Shown here piece by piece: positions 15,180 to 23,330 of a stretch of 36,532 bases of DNA. The notes under the pieces are model-generated. The model searched no databases. It saw only the letters and a program-made list of their open reading frames with translations, and was not told the DNA's origin. The translations under genes and the position numbers were made by a program. Location of the stretch: assembly GCA_024638505.1 (NCBI GenBank), contig JAHEKE010000010.1:57692-94223 (forward strand). Direction: 5' to 3'. The stretch is from Gammaproteobacteria bacterium (lineage in GTDB: Bacteria; Pseudomonadota; Gammaproteobacteria; Arenicellales; JAANXG01). Within the stretch, counting starts at the first letter, position 1, and every line of letters starts with the position of its first letter.

Positions 15180-15899
15180 TTATTCCTTCTTACGCCACAG
15201 CCTCACTATTTCATCTTCGCCCAACGGACGCTTGTGCTTTAACTTCAAACTTTCAACCCACTCGCTTGCAAAATCACGCCGGAGGTACGCGTTCACGGTT
15301 GCAGTCACAGTCATTGCAACTACCGCACCCAGACTCGCCAGCGCCATGTCTTTGTGGGCATCCCATACGTCACCCTGCGTACCGAGATAGTGCACCCCGA
15401 GGTCACCACCAAATACTTCAGCGGACCCCCATTCAACCAACTCATAGATCATAGACGTGGACATCGTCACATCTAGAGGCAGAAAATAACCCCAGAAGCC
15501 TCGTACATCAGCTACGCGGAGGAAAATTTCCCGGATCGGGTAAGCCAGCAATAGTCCGTAGGAAAAATGCACGAAGCGGTCGAAATGATTACGTTCCCAC
15601 CCCATTAATTCGTTGAATGAGTTTCCTGTCAGAGCGGTAAACCATTCATCATAAGGCACCTCAGAGTAGGTGTAATGAGCGCCTATGGTATGTAAACATA
15701 GAAAAATGAATATCAGGGTGTAGGAGAGTCGTGAAAACAGGAGGCGTCGATAAGTCACCAACATCACCGCGACAAAAATAACGGGTAACGCGTTCTCCAG
15801 CGCCCAGGTCTCTCGATCGACAGGATCGATGGCAAGAGCGAACCAGAAAAAAAGATACACCAAAGCGAGAATCAACAAATAATGCTTATGTGAAATCAT
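15180..15899 (-). CDS. DUF2238 (YjdF-like) integral membrane protein
   Basis: 239 aa from ATG 15899, chosen over an upstream in-frame start because AGAGGAGA lies 6 bp before it and the protein then begins with a membrane segment. About six hydrophobic helices follow. The conserved polar motifs HTIGAHYTYSEVPYDEW, GWERNHFDRFVHFSYGLL and STSMIYELVEW..AEVFGGDLGVHYLGTQGDVWDAHKDM are the hallmark of DUF2238/YjdF. The conserved His, Asp and Glu residues sit near membrane edges and could bind a metal. No function is established. It is convergent with the TPR regulator. Confidence 0.88.
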   Translation of the reverse strand: MISHKHYLLILALVYLFFWFALAIDPVDRETWALENALPVIFVAVMLVTYRRLLFSRLSYTLIFIFLCLHTIGAHYTYSEVPYDEWFTALTGNSFNELMGWERNHFDRFVHFSYGLLLAYPIREIFLRVADVRGFWGYFLPLDVTMSTSMIYELVEWGSAEVFGGDLGVHYLGTQGDVWDAHKDMALASLGAVVAMTVTATVNAYLRRDFASEWVESLKLKHKRPLGEDEIVRLWRKKE

Positions 15900-16265
15900 G
15901 TGTGTCTCCTCTAAGGTAATAATTTCTCCATCGTACATAAGCAACGCATTAAGGGATGCCTCCAAGGTTTGGCACAAACCAAGGGGCCAACTGCAGGCTA
16001 CGACAATCAGTGAATAGAGCCCTTTGAATGTCTACTTCTTGATTCAGATGTATGTTTCGAGTGGCTGTCGCTTTGCGCTTTATTGTCTTTGAGGACCCGT
16101 ACGCTCAGGCCGTGAACAGCTTCATATCTCAGCAGCACAGAGGAATACCTTAAAGTTTTGGATTTCTCATTCACTCTACTTCAATCGGTTCATCCAACGA
16201 TGACTCTCTAATACACCTTGCCTTGCCAACTTATCAGTATCCCACCGGGCTATCCCACATGTGGA
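15900..16265. other. Intergenic, nothing recognised
   Basis: 366 bp between the DUF2238 start and the HtrA-like stop, so it must hold the DUF2238 promoter. I see no clear -35/-10 pair, gene relic or repeat block. Confidence 0.4.
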
Positions 16266-17354
16266 CTAGTTGGATTGATCGCGAAATCGCAAACCGTCGC
16301 CTGCAAGAACTGGCCGTTCCGGTAACACCACAATTGCCTCATGAATGGTTCCATCTCGCCAATACTTTACGTTGACACGGTCGCCGATGCTGAATGATCG
16401 AACAACTTGTAAGACTTTATCCAAGTCGGTGACGGGGATTCCGTTGACTTCACTGATAATATCGCCTCCCAGCAGGTATTCCTGCCGCCCGATTACTACC
16501 GGGAACGTGCCACCACGGAGGCCAATCGACTCTGCAGGACTACCAGGCTCGATTGTCTCAATGAGTAATCCTGGTGGTAAACGAACCGTGTACTGGAGTA
16601 TCAGTGGAACGGGTTGACCATAAATTCCATGCCACGGCCTGATAACTCGCCCATGCTCAATCAGGTCAGGGATGAGCTCTCGCACGAGACTGATCGGGAT
16701 TGCAAAGTTGACGTTCTGTCCTCGTTCCACGGCCAGTGTATTGATACCGACAACCTCACCGCATGCATTGACGAGCGCGCCGCCAGAATTGCCCGGATTG
16801 ACGGCAGCGTCAGTTTGAATCAGCGGTGTCAGCCAACTCATGGGCGTAAACGGAATTACTCTTCCCTTGCCTGACACGATACCTTTAGATATCGATTTAT
16901 CGAGTCCAAATGGATACCCTATGGCCAGGACTTCGGTACCCACCTCGAGCATATCCGATTCAGCAAGTTTCGCCGGTGGAGCCGGCAAACTCGCACCAAC
17001 GGGTCGAATGATTGCTAGGTCGGAAATCGCGTCCAATCCTATCAGGGTGGCGGGGAACACCCTTTCTTCGTCCAGCGAAATGAAAATCTCCGACGCCTCG
17101 TACACGACATGAGCGTTCGTGACGACATCACCTTCGGCAATGACAATCCCCGATCCTACGCCTTGACGGACTCTTTTGATCAGGCTGAACGGATCGATCG
17201 CGATCGAAAAAATCCTGACCACTGAGGCGCCGGATTCCCGAAAGATCTCTGTGGCTGGTTTACTGCAGGCAAGCTCGAATCCGAACGATTCGGTGGCGAA
17301 CGAGAGGCACAGAACCGCCGCCAACAGCTTTGCAGGTCTGGGTTTCGTCAACAT
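16266..17354 (-). CDS. HtrA/DegP-like trypsin-family (S1C) serine protease with one PDZ domain
   Basis: 362 aa. An N-terminal signal peptide (about residues 8-25) is followed by the protease domain at about 30-240 with triad His82 (VVTNAHVV), Asp112 (DAISDLAII) and Ser190 (NPGNSGGALV). One PDZ domain sits at about 255-345 (LLIETIEPGSPAESIGLRGG, then GDIISEVNGIPVTDL). The length matches single-PDZ DegS/HtrA-type enzymes. It acts in the periplasm in envelope protein quality control. DegS-type anchoring is possible if the signal is uncleaved. An FNR-like palindrome lies 58 bp upstream. It has no operon partner. Confidence 0.9.
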   Translation of the reverse strand: MLTKPRPAKLLAAVLCLSFATESFGFELACSKPATEIFRESGASVVRIFSIAIDPFSLIKRVRQGVGSGIVIAEGDVVTNAHVVYEASEIFISLDEERVFPATLIGLDAISDLAIIRPVGASLPAPPAKLAESDMLEVGTEVLAIGYPFGLDKSISKGIVSGKGRVIPFTPMSWLTPLIQTDAAVNPGNSGGALVNACGEVVGINTLAVERGQNVNFAIPISLVRELIPDLIEHGRVIRPWHGIYGQPVPLILQYTVRLPPGLLIETIEPGSPAESIGLRGGTFPVVIGRQEYLLGGDIISEVNGIPVTDLDKVLQVVRSFSIGDRVNVKYWRDGTIHEAIVVLPERPVLAGDGLRFRDQSN

Positions 17355-17383
17355 TGATCGATACGGTCACTGTAATTTATTTA

Positions 17384-17425
17384 ACTATCGCAGGATAGAA
17401 CACGGGCTGCCTTGACCTTAGTCAA
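17384..17425 (-). promoter_or_regulatory. Possible FNR-like class II promoter of the HtrA-like gene
   Basis: The exact palindrome TTGAC-N4-GTCAA (17412-17425) matches the FNR/ANR consensus at 8 of 10. On the minus strand, GATAGT (17384-17389) follows after exactly 22 bp and matches TATAAT at four of six positions. The geometry equals that of the 9291 promoter, but both elements are weaker. Another dimeric regulator could use the palindrome. Confidence 0.35.
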
Positions 17426-17481
17426 TTCAACGCCTGATCGTTCCACTGATATGTTCGCACTGATTTGCGTTTGCCAGCGGC

Positions 17482-17625
17482 AGCTTCTGGGCCGTTCAGA
17501 GCCTGTCGATTCGCTAACTGAAAAGCAAAAACAGGCTCTTGGCAATCAGGCAGCTTTGGCGCCAGAAGCAGATGGCGATTCCATCCTTGTTGCTATGCAG
17601 CGGCTATATACGGAGGCGACCCCGA
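17482..17625 (+). repeat. Dispersed 140-bp intergenic repeat, copy A
   Basis: It opens CTTCTGGGCCGTTCAGAGCC, continues with an A-rich segment, CAATCAGGCAGCTTTGGCGCC, and ends TTGTTGCTATGCAGCGGCTATA followed by GGAGGCGACCCC. This is one of the best preserved copies. A plus-strand frame through it (17412-17696) is an artefact of the repeat. It lies just beyond the MFS transporter stop, in direct orientation with copy B on the other side of that gene. Confidence 0.6.
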
Positions 17626-17655
17626 AGAAGACATTTCCAGAGCATACGGTGTTTT

Positions 17656-18840
17656 CTAGCGAACGATGGCTGCGCTCGATTGGTACAAAGGTCTGAGCGC
17701 CCATAGTCCGAACGCAGGCCCCGGGATGAGCAACAAAAAAATCATCTGTGGCCCCAGTACCGGGAGCAGTGCGTTGACCATTTCAATACTAAATACCGTG
17801 ATGAGGAAACCGATGGAGTTGGCGATGGTCAAAGCCGATCCGACATACTCGCGGGGGGCGCTTTCGGCATTCAGCGCCGAGAACTGGGGTGAGTCACCGA
17901 CCACAGTGATTCCCCACACCACAAGAAATGCTATGAATATGATTGCCCCCGCATTGAACAACAAAGGCGAGAGCAAACAGCAGAATCCAGAAATAAAAAG
18001 CTGAGTCGCGGCTACCTTAGCGCTGCCTATTTTTTCAGAGACCAAACCCCCACCAGCACATCCAATGAATCCGGTAGCAATGATCACGAAAGACCATAAC
18101 GATACATTTAGCCCCGTGTTTGTGTCTTGGGCATAAGCAAGTAACCAGACAGGAATAAAAGCCCACAGCGTATACAATTCCCACATGTGCCCAAAATAAC
18201 CAAAGGCCGAAGCGCGAAAAGCCTGCGATCGAAAGACAATAGCGAGCGCGCGAGGATTGAATCTCGATCTCTTAGGTAAATACGGGCCATCCGGCACGAA
18301 CAAAAACATCAGCACGCCACCGCCTAGCGCAAGTATCGAAACCCCAACCATGACTTGTTGCCAAGGTAACTCGGTGCCCATACCCCGTAACAGGTGCGGA
18401 AATGCAGTGCCTAAAACCAACGCGCCAACTAAGTATCCGAGCGCTCGTCCTAAGCCCTTCTCATACCAACCTGCAGCGATTTTCATGCCAACGGGATAGA
18501 TTCCGGCCAGGAAAAACCCAGTGGTGAATCGCACAGACAACAAGCCAAGTAATGATTCCGGACCGACGAGTGCTAATATGTTTACAATTGCCCCCGCGAT
18601 CGAGCAGCAGAAGAAAACCTTGCGGGGCGAAAAACGATCGGCAACGGCCAAGAAGGCGAATACCAGCGTACCTATAATGAAGCCAAGTTGAACTGCCGAA
18701 GTGATATAACCAACGCTTTGCTCTGCCAAGCCCCAGTTGCGCTGCAAGTCTGTAACAACAGCGTTTCCCGCAAACCACAATGACGTACCCGTAAACTGAG
18801 AAAAAATAATAATTGGCAGAATGTGTGCAGGTCTTTTCAT
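17656..18840 (-). CDS. MFS transporter
   Basis: 394 aa with about twelve hydrophobic helices in two halves, typical of the major facilitator superfamily. The opening FSQFTGTSLWFAGNAVV and the segment LSVRFTTGFFLAGIYPVGMKIAAGW fit the MFS helix 4-5 region; the loop after helix 2 holds DRFSPRKVFF, corresponding to the signature D-R-x-x-R. The second half has WGITVVGDSPQFSALNAESAPREYVGSALT, seen in uncharacterised drug or metabolite exporters. The substrate is unknown. The ATG at 18840 has only a weak purine-rich site. Direct copies of the intergenic repeat bracket the gene on both sides. Confidence 0.85.
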   Translation of the reverse strand: MKRPAHILPIIIFSQFTGTSLWFAGNAVVTDLQRNWGLAEQSVGYITSAVQLGFIIGTLVFAFLAVADRFSPRKVFFCCSIAGAIVNILALVGPESLLGLLSVRFTTGFFLAGIYPVGMKIAAGWYEKGLGRALGYLVGALVLGTAFPHLLRGMGTELPWQQVMVGVSILALGGGVLMFLFVPDGPYLPKRSRFNPRALAIVFRSQAFRASAFGYFGHMWELYTLWAFIPVWLLAYAQDTNTGLNVSLWSFVIIATGFIGCAGGGLVSEKIGSAKVAATQLFISGFCCLLSPLLFNAGAIIFIAFLVVWGITVVGDSPQFSALNAESAPREYVGSALTIANSIGFLITVFSIEMVNALLPVLGPQMIFLLLIPGPAFGLWALRPLYQSSAAIVR

Positions 18841-18934
18841 TCTTGCCGATTAGGTGTTTTTTCACCAGCAGGGGTAAGCACATAAAGTTCACGGCGAAAA
18901 AGGCATTGATTCCGAAGTCGGCCCAAGCCGCTCA

Positions 18935-19114
18935 TTAAATAGATTTAGCCTCTTCCAAAATCCGTAACCGATGACCTAGAGCTCCTACACCGAGATCCTT
19001 CAAGTGCTCTTCTGTCAGCTTGGGGATGATGGCCAAGTCGATCGCGTTTTCCTCGAATGCTTTGGCGTAGCAGTCAAGGCCAAGGGACTCAAGCCATAGT
19101 CGGGTGTCCGGCAT
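18935..19114 (-). CDS. Stand-alone SAM domain (cyclase-type), probably a truncated gene
   Basis: This 59-aa frame is just under common ORF cut-offs. It reads RLWLESLGLDCYAKAFEENA, then LAIIPKLTEEHLKDLGV and LGHRLRILEEA, then stops. This is a whole SAM domain, of the kind found at the N-terminus of class III cyclase-AAA-TPR proteins (WL..LGL..Y...F..N.I....L..LT..DL..LGV...GHR..L). Normally the protein continues into a cyclase; here it ends at TAA 18935-18937. It may be a relic of a deleted cyclase, or a free adaptor. The MFS gene follows 94 bp downstream on the same strand. Confidence 0.6.
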   Translation of the reverse strand: MPDTRLWLESLGLDCYAKAFEENAIDLAIIPKLTEEHLKDLGVGALGHRLRILEEAKSI

Positions 19115-19190
19115 GACTCGACCATACCCTGACCTAATGGTTGGTACCAGTAGTCAGCGTAGCAAAGGAGGTTACTTTGCGTTTATAGTT

Positions 19191-19340
19191 GACCGGTTGC
19201 AGCTGTACGGAGCCAGTCGATTCAAGAATAGAGAAATAGAAAACCGCTTTTGGCAATCAGGCGGCTTTGTGAAGCTGAAGCGGACGTTGACTCCAATTTT
19301 GATTCGACGCAGCAGCGATATCCGGAGTCGACGGTGTTTT
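19191..19340 (+). repeat. Dispersed 140-bp intergenic repeat, copy B
   Basis: A degenerate copy: CGGAGCCAGTCGATTCAAGAATAGA, then TTGGCAATCAGGCGGCTTTG, then AAGCGGACGT, then TTCGACGCAGCAGCGATATCCGGAG. It shares the middle blocks with copies A and D. The ATG-initiated frame through it (19104-19391) is not a gene. Confidence 0.5.
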
Positions 19341-19520
19341 GAGCTGGTCAACCTAATGAATCCCGCAGGGGACATTGGGGTTACGGGTTGATGAAAGCCT
19401 ACAAAGCATGATGATATTGTAATAATTCAAAACACAAAGAAAATCTTGTGCTGAGGGAAACTTTTAATCAACCGCGGTATTAATTTTTGAGCTCTGATTC
19501 TGGTTAGGTGTTGACACCAA

Positions 19521-20093
19521 ATGACTGACTATACACTTGAGATGTTTGTACAAGAGTGCCGTAAAAAGATTGCTGACAGCGAGTGTCCAGCGGATTGTGT
19601 GGAGAAAATCGCGCCATCCATGTATCAACTATTAAACGGCGACAAGAGTTTTCTAAGAGCAGAACATTTCCGCAGTGACCCCGAGCATTATGCCCGTAAT
19701 GCAATCTATATCGATGAAAACGATGTAATGAGCTTGTTTGCATTAGTTTGGCTACCGGGCCAGTGGACGCCTATCCACGATCACGGCACATGGGGAGTAG
19801 TGGGGGTGCTGGAGGGCACGTTGGAAGAGCGCAACTTCATACGCATGGATACACAAACGAAAGCGGCGACTAACAGTATAGAACTTGCACGCGGTGGCGT
19901 GATCTTGCTTGCCGCAGGTGCTGTCACCAGCTTTGTGCCGAATCCCGATCATATTCATATAACCGGTAACCCAGATCGACACCAACGTGTTGTATCTTTA
20001 CATCTTTATGGCCATGCTATGGCGGGCTTCCATATATACGACAATGAAGCGCAAACTCGGGAGTGGGTAGAAGTGAGTTACAACGAAAGTTGA
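19521..20093 (+). CDS. Cysteine dioxygenase-type thiol dioxygenase
   Basis: 190 aa cupin. The iron ligands are His86 and His88 (WTPIHDHGTWGVVGVLEG) and His144 or His146 (PDHIHITGNP). The downstream SLHLYG (Ser159, His161, Tyr163) matches the Ser-His-Tyr triad of cysteine and 3-mercaptopropionate dioxygenases. The enzyme oxidises a small thiol to a sulfinate with O2. Bacterial members act on cysteine, 3-mercaptopropionate or related thiols, and the substrate cannot be fixed here. No cysteine at the usual Cys-Tyr crosslink position is evident. It is cytoplasmic. It lies upstream of thioesterase and GFA genes on the same strand, although 223 bp separate it from the first. Confidence 0.85.
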   Translation: MTDYTLEMFVQECRKKIADSECPADCVEKIAPSMYQLLNGDKSFLRAEHFRSDPEHYARNAIYIDENDVMSLFALVWLPGQWTPIHDHGTWGVVGVLEGTLEERNFIRMDTQTKAATNSIELARGGVILLAAGAVTSFVPNPDHIHITGNPDRHQRVVSLHLYGHAMAGFHIYDNEAQTREWVEVSYNES

Positions 20094-20316
20094 GCTGACC
20101 GTTAATGCCTGCGGCCGCATTATTTATTGGATTGAAGCCGGGATGTCCTCAACTCCGATCGAGCCAATTCTCATTGGATTTATCACCGCTATGCTTACGA
20201 TCCGTCAAATCGATACCAGTTACGGTATATGCAGGGTAAGAAAAACATGAGTTCCCCTGCTTTCGGCGGTTTCTGGACCAGATACGATGGAGAATATCTA
20301 ACCAAGGAGAAGCAGC

Positions 20317-20742
20317 ATGTCTAACTATCGCGAAACTTTTCGGGGCGTCGTCTATCCGTGGCACTGCGATCATCAAGGGCACATGAATGTCATGCACTAC
20401 CTCGGTTTCTTCGACCAGTCGTACTGGCATCTTTTCTCCATGATAGGGTTCACTCGTGCTTACATGGACGAGCAGCGCAAAGGTTTTGTCTCGGTCAAGG
20501 ACACCATAACCTACAGTGCGGAGCAGGGCCCGGGTGCCACCATAATCATTGAAAGCGGTTTGAAAAAAATCGGATCATCTTCGGCTGTGTCTTATGCAGT
20601 AATGAAGAATTCTGAAACTGGCGAGACGGCCGCCACCTGGGAAAATGTTGGGGTTTACTTCGACCTCGAAAAACGTGCTAAATCTGCTCTCAATGATGTG
20701 GAGCGCGCCTGGATGGAAAAGTATATTGTCGAATCGGTCTGA
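20317..20742 (+). CDS. Hotdog-fold acyl-CoA thioesterase
   Basis: 141 aa with an AAGGAG site 9 bp before the ATG. The N-terminal motif VYPWHCDHQGHMNVMHYLGFFDQSYWHLF corresponds to the D..GHMN..YL..F catalytic block of 4-hydroxybenzoyl-CoA thioesterase-like proteins; the Asp and the GHMN pattern are intact. It hydrolyses an acyl-CoA of unknown type. The GFA gene follows after 61 bp, so the two probably share a transcript. The plus-strand frame ending at 20321, overlapping this ATG, is protein-like for about 60 residues but has no start context and was not called. Confidence 0.85.
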   Translation: MSNYRETFRGVVYPWHCDHQGHMNVMHYLGFFDQSYWHLFSMIGFTRAYMDEQRKGFVSVKDTITYSAEQGPGATIIIESGLKKIGSSSAVSYAVMKNSETGETAATWENVGVYFDLEKRAKSALNDVERAWMEKYIVESV

Positions 20743-20803
20743 ACGGATCACCGTCGTTGTCGTGCCCAATGTTTCCGGGTGCAAATAAATAAGGAGAGGC
20801 AAG

Positions 20804-21271
20804 ATGAATGATAAGTATATCCCGGCCACCGGCGGCTGTTTTTGTGGTGCTGTGCGATACGAAGCAGAAGTGAATCTGCATGCAGCATATTACTGCCATT
20901 GTAAAATTTGCCAAAAAACTTCAGGCGCACCGGCAGAGATAGGTGTGTCCGTGAAGCCCGGCACATTGAGGTTTACGAAAGAAGAACCGCAATTCTTCCA
21001 AACGTCTCCCATCGGGCGGCGAGGTTTTTGTCGGCATTGTGGTTCCCGGCTCATTTGGATGTCCCCAGACAGAGCAGATTGGACAAATGTTTCAGTCGGC
21101 AGCCTCGATCACCCAGAGCAAGCGGTTCCAAGCTTACACATCTGCGTCGAGAGTCAGTTGCCTTGGTACAAACTTGCCGATGATCTTCCGCGCAAGCGCA
21201 GCGGCGATGATCCGGATCTCATTGCAGCGTGGTCCAATGCTGGGTTGACTCATGAGGGCAAGCCTTTGTGA
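20804..21271 (+). CDS. GFA family (CENP-V/GFA) zinc protein
   Basis: 155 aa with AAGGAGAGG 6 bp before the ATG. The zinc motifs are all present: GGCFCGAVRYE, YYCHCKICQKTSGA, and GFCRHCGSRLIW. Family members include glutathione-dependent formaldehyde-activating enzyme, but most are uncharacterised carbon-sulfur lyase-like proteins, so formaldehyde should not be assumed. It is cytoplasmic. It follows the thioesterase by 61 bp and the thiol dioxygenase by one gene. Together these suggest small thiol or thioester metabolism, which is inference. Confidence 0.87.
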   Translation: MNDKYIPATGGCFCGAVRYEAEVNLHAAYYCHCKICQKTSGAPAEIGVSVKPGTLRFTKEEPQFFQTSPIGRRGFCRHCGSRLIWMSPDRADWTNVSVGSLDHPEQAVPSLHICVESQLPWYKLADDLPRKRSGDDPDLIAAWSNAGLTHEGKPL

Positions 21272-21368
21272 AGTCCATTTGAATGAAATAAGTCGAGAGG
21301 GGGTCACATAGACCAAGAGCGATAGCGGCCCAACCATCAGTTGTTGATCTACCTGTCCCGACTGCAAT

Positions 21369-21560
21369 TTATGTTTTTCTTAAATTCTTGAATCCATGAC
21401 GAAACTCCCTGCCCAACAAGATCACAAATACCCCAGCTCCGAGTATGAGTATTCCCAGAATCAATAGAAGTATCGTCGTCAGTATATCGGGAAACCATGT
21501 GTGCACGACCAACACAACTACGACTAAGAAAACCAGACCGAAATATTCATACTTATTCAT
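21369..21560 (-). CDS. Small membrane protein, two transmembrane helices
   Basis: 63 aa. Two hydrophobic stretches (about residues 7-22 and 28-48, rich in Val, Leu and Ile) are joined by a short WFPD loop and end in a basic tail. An AGGAGG lies upstream but about 18 bp from the ATG, further than ideal. I do not recognise the family. It is convergent with the GFA gene, and composition is the main support. Confidence 0.45.
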   Translation of the reverse strand: MNKYEYFGLVFLVVVVLVVHTWFPDILTTILLLILGILILGAGVFVILLGREFRHGFKNLRKT

Positions 21561-21614
21561 CCGGGCAATCTCTACTATCCTCCTGTGAGCCTAGTTAGTA
21601 AATAAATAGCAGGT

Positions 21615-21640
21615 AGTGGCCGTTCAGAGAAGATCAATCC
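21615..21640 (+). repeat. Fragment of the dispersed repeat (copy G)
   Basis: Only the opening block survives (GTGGCCGTTCAGAGA). The rest of the unit is not recognisable downstream. Confidence 0.35.
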
Positions 21641-21781
21641 GACCTCGTATTACGCTAAACCGCGGGATTCTTGTTGGTTGCTCTACGCGAGAGAACGGTC
21701 GTTCGATTTTTGCCTAGGATTGTCGTATGTCGGGCTTTACAAATAGACGGCCATAGCCGACTCATTGTCGCCATATTACCA

Positions 21782-21938
21782 ATAGTGTTGAAAAAGTCGC
21801 TTCCGGTGTTCGGCAGCAAGAGATGAGAAATTCCGACATCATAGGATCGCGTGTAAGCGACGATCAGGGTTCAGGTAATGGTTTGAGGACCCCCTCAATT
21901 TAGGAAAAATTTCGACCGACCGATTTTTTCAACACAAT
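21782..21938. mobile_element. MITE-like element with 18-bp terminal inverted repeats
   Basis: The left end (21782-21799, ATAGTGTTGAAAAAGTCG) and right end (21921-21938, CGATTTTTTCAACACAAT) are inverted copies at 16 of 18 positions. TGTTGAAAAAGTC ends recall those of several proteobacterial insertion sequences. The 157-bp element has no coding capacity, so movement would need a transposase in trans. It lies in the 600-bp gap before the ankyrin gene; the rest of that gap shows only repeat fragment G. Confidence 0.6.
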
Positions 21939-22157
21939 ATACCCAGTTCAGCCATCCGCACAAATTTCCAGCAACTGGCTCTAATCTCCACAGAAACCAC
22001 ATGGATCACCGCGTTAGTCTGGCCCTTTCTGCGTAACCGCAAGCCCCAGTAAACCTTGGAAATTCGACAACTTGTGTTGGTCTCACCCCATTTACTGCGC
22101 GGATGTAAGGCTTGCGGAGACTTACCAACCAGCGTTACCCTTGGTGATGAGAATAAG

Positions 22158-22751
22158 ATGCTACGAGTCCCTTCACTTGTTTGGATATTCGTTTTCCTTG
22201 TTTCACCCGTTTTGGGTGATGACCTTCATGAAGCCATCGAAAGTGGGGATATGGCTCAAGTCCAAGCATTAATTGCCGCCGGGGCTGATGTTGACGCAAA
22301 GGGACCAAATCAGGCAACCCCCTTAATTCTTGCATCCCTCGAGGGCCATAGTGAAGTCGTAAAGTTTCTATTAGACAAAGATGCCAATATTGGTAGTCGA
22401 AACGAGGGTGGGCTTACAGCTCTGCACGCCGCAACCTATAGAGGTCACTTTGAATTGGTAGAGATCCTGGTGACCGAAGGCGCCGATTTGAATGATGGAG
22501 ATAACCGCTTCCAAGCTACTCCGCTACACATGGCCGCAGAAGAGAATCATCTGGAAATCGCAACGTTTCTCATCAGTCACGGTGCCAACATGGAAGCAAA
22601 GGAACGTAATGGCTATACGCCAATCACTCGCGCAACCTTTAAGGAACATGCAGATATGATTGCTCTGTTGCGGCAAAAAGGCGCTGAGTGTCAACCAAAG
22701 GACTTGTTGGGAGACTATTACTACGATATGTGCATGGAAAATCAGAATTGA
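22158..22751 (+). CDS. Secreted ankyrin-repeat protein
   Basis: 197 aa from ATG 22158, preferred over an in-frame start at 22056 because it opens with a signal peptide (MLRVPSLVWIFVFLVSPVLG-DDL). Four to five ankyrin repeats fill the rest (DLHEAIESGDMAQVQALIAAGADV, TPLILASLEGHSEVVKFLLD, TALHAATYRGHFELVEILV, TPLHMAAEENHLEIATFLI, TPITRATFKEHADMIALLRQKGA). It is a periplasmic protein-binding scaffold. The YHS-domain gene starts 73 bp downstream on the same strand, so they are likely expressed together. The partner is unknown. Confidence 0.85.
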   Translation: MLRVPSLVWIFVFLVSPVLGDDLHEAIESGDMAQVQALIAAGADVDAKGPNQATPLILASLEGHSEVVKFLLDKDANIGSRNEGGLTALHAATYRGHFELVEILVTEGADLNDGDNRFQATPLHMAAEENHLEIATFLISHGANMEAKERNGYTPITRATFKEHADMIALLRQKGAECQPKDLLGDYYYDMCMENQN

Positions 22752-22824
22752 ATACCACGATGAATCTTTTGCCACGTCTGACTTCATGGTGTTCATCGAA
22801 CGTTCTAACGGTAGGGGTTCGAAT

Positions 22825-23277
22825 ATGAAAGCAATTATAAGAATGTTAGTTATCTTGAGCTTGTTGGCCTCATCAGGACTGTACGCAGGTGGTGAGATTA
22901 ACACCGGGTATTTTGGAGGCGTAGCTATCGAAGGCTATGATACTGTGGCTTACTTCACTGAAAATCGCGCCGTGAAGGGGTCACCTGAGTTTAAGCACAA
23001 CTGGCTTGGGGCGATTTGGTATTTTAAGACAGCGGCACACCGGGATTTATTTGAGGCGAGCCCGATTAAATATGCGCCACAGTACGGCGGCCATTGCGCA
23101 GATGGTGTAGCTTATGGTGAAACCACTGTAAACATAGAACCCACTTCGTTCGCTATTATCGATGGCAAGTTATATTTGAGCGCTGCGAGAGAAATGGAGC
23201 TTGACAAAGTCGACGGGCAACTTGCCAAGGCCGAAGAAAACTGGCCAAAGATAAAGGAAGGGATCATAGCTGAGTAA
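22825..23277 (+). CDS. Secreted YHS-domain protein
   Basis: 150 aa from ATG 22825, where a signal peptide begins (IIRMLVILSLLASSGLYAGG). A longer in-frame form from 22660 would bury it. The mature domain reads VAIEGYDTVAYFTENRAVKGSPEFKHNWLGAIWYF, then YAPQYGGHCADGVAYG, the pattern of exported YHS proteins, which are thought to bind metal or heme-related ligands. No function is proven. It follows the ankyrin gene by 73 bp, suggesting a periplasmic pair. Confidence 0.85.
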   Translation: MKAIIRMLVILSLLASSGLYAGGEINTGYFGGVAIEGYDTVAYFTENRAVKGSPEFKHNWLGAIWYFKTAAHRDLFEASPIKYAPQYGGHCADGVAYGETTVNIEPTSFAIIDGKLYLSAAREMELDKVDGQLAKAEENWPKIKEGIIAE

Positions 23278-23330
23278 ATCTACACCTCGATACTATTGGC
23301 CTGAGATGTGGTACTAGGAGTATATCTCCA

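Noticed and set aside
15140-15454. 104-aa plus-strand frame
   Set aside because: Antisense to the DUF2238 gene, with low-complexity Pro/His/Arg composition typical of a shadow frame.
17412-17696. 94-aa plus-strand frame
   Set aside because: It runs through the FNR-like palindrome and repeat copy A; the repeat explains its apparent openness, and there is no ribosome binding site.
19104-19391. 95-aa plus-strand frame
   Set aside because: It crosses the SAM ORF start and repeat copy B and has no protein-like pattern.
19521-20093. Cupin as a WbuC or pirin paralogue
   Set aside because: The WTPIHDHGTWG and SLHLYG motifs fit thiol dioxygenases rather than the other two cupin families in the window.
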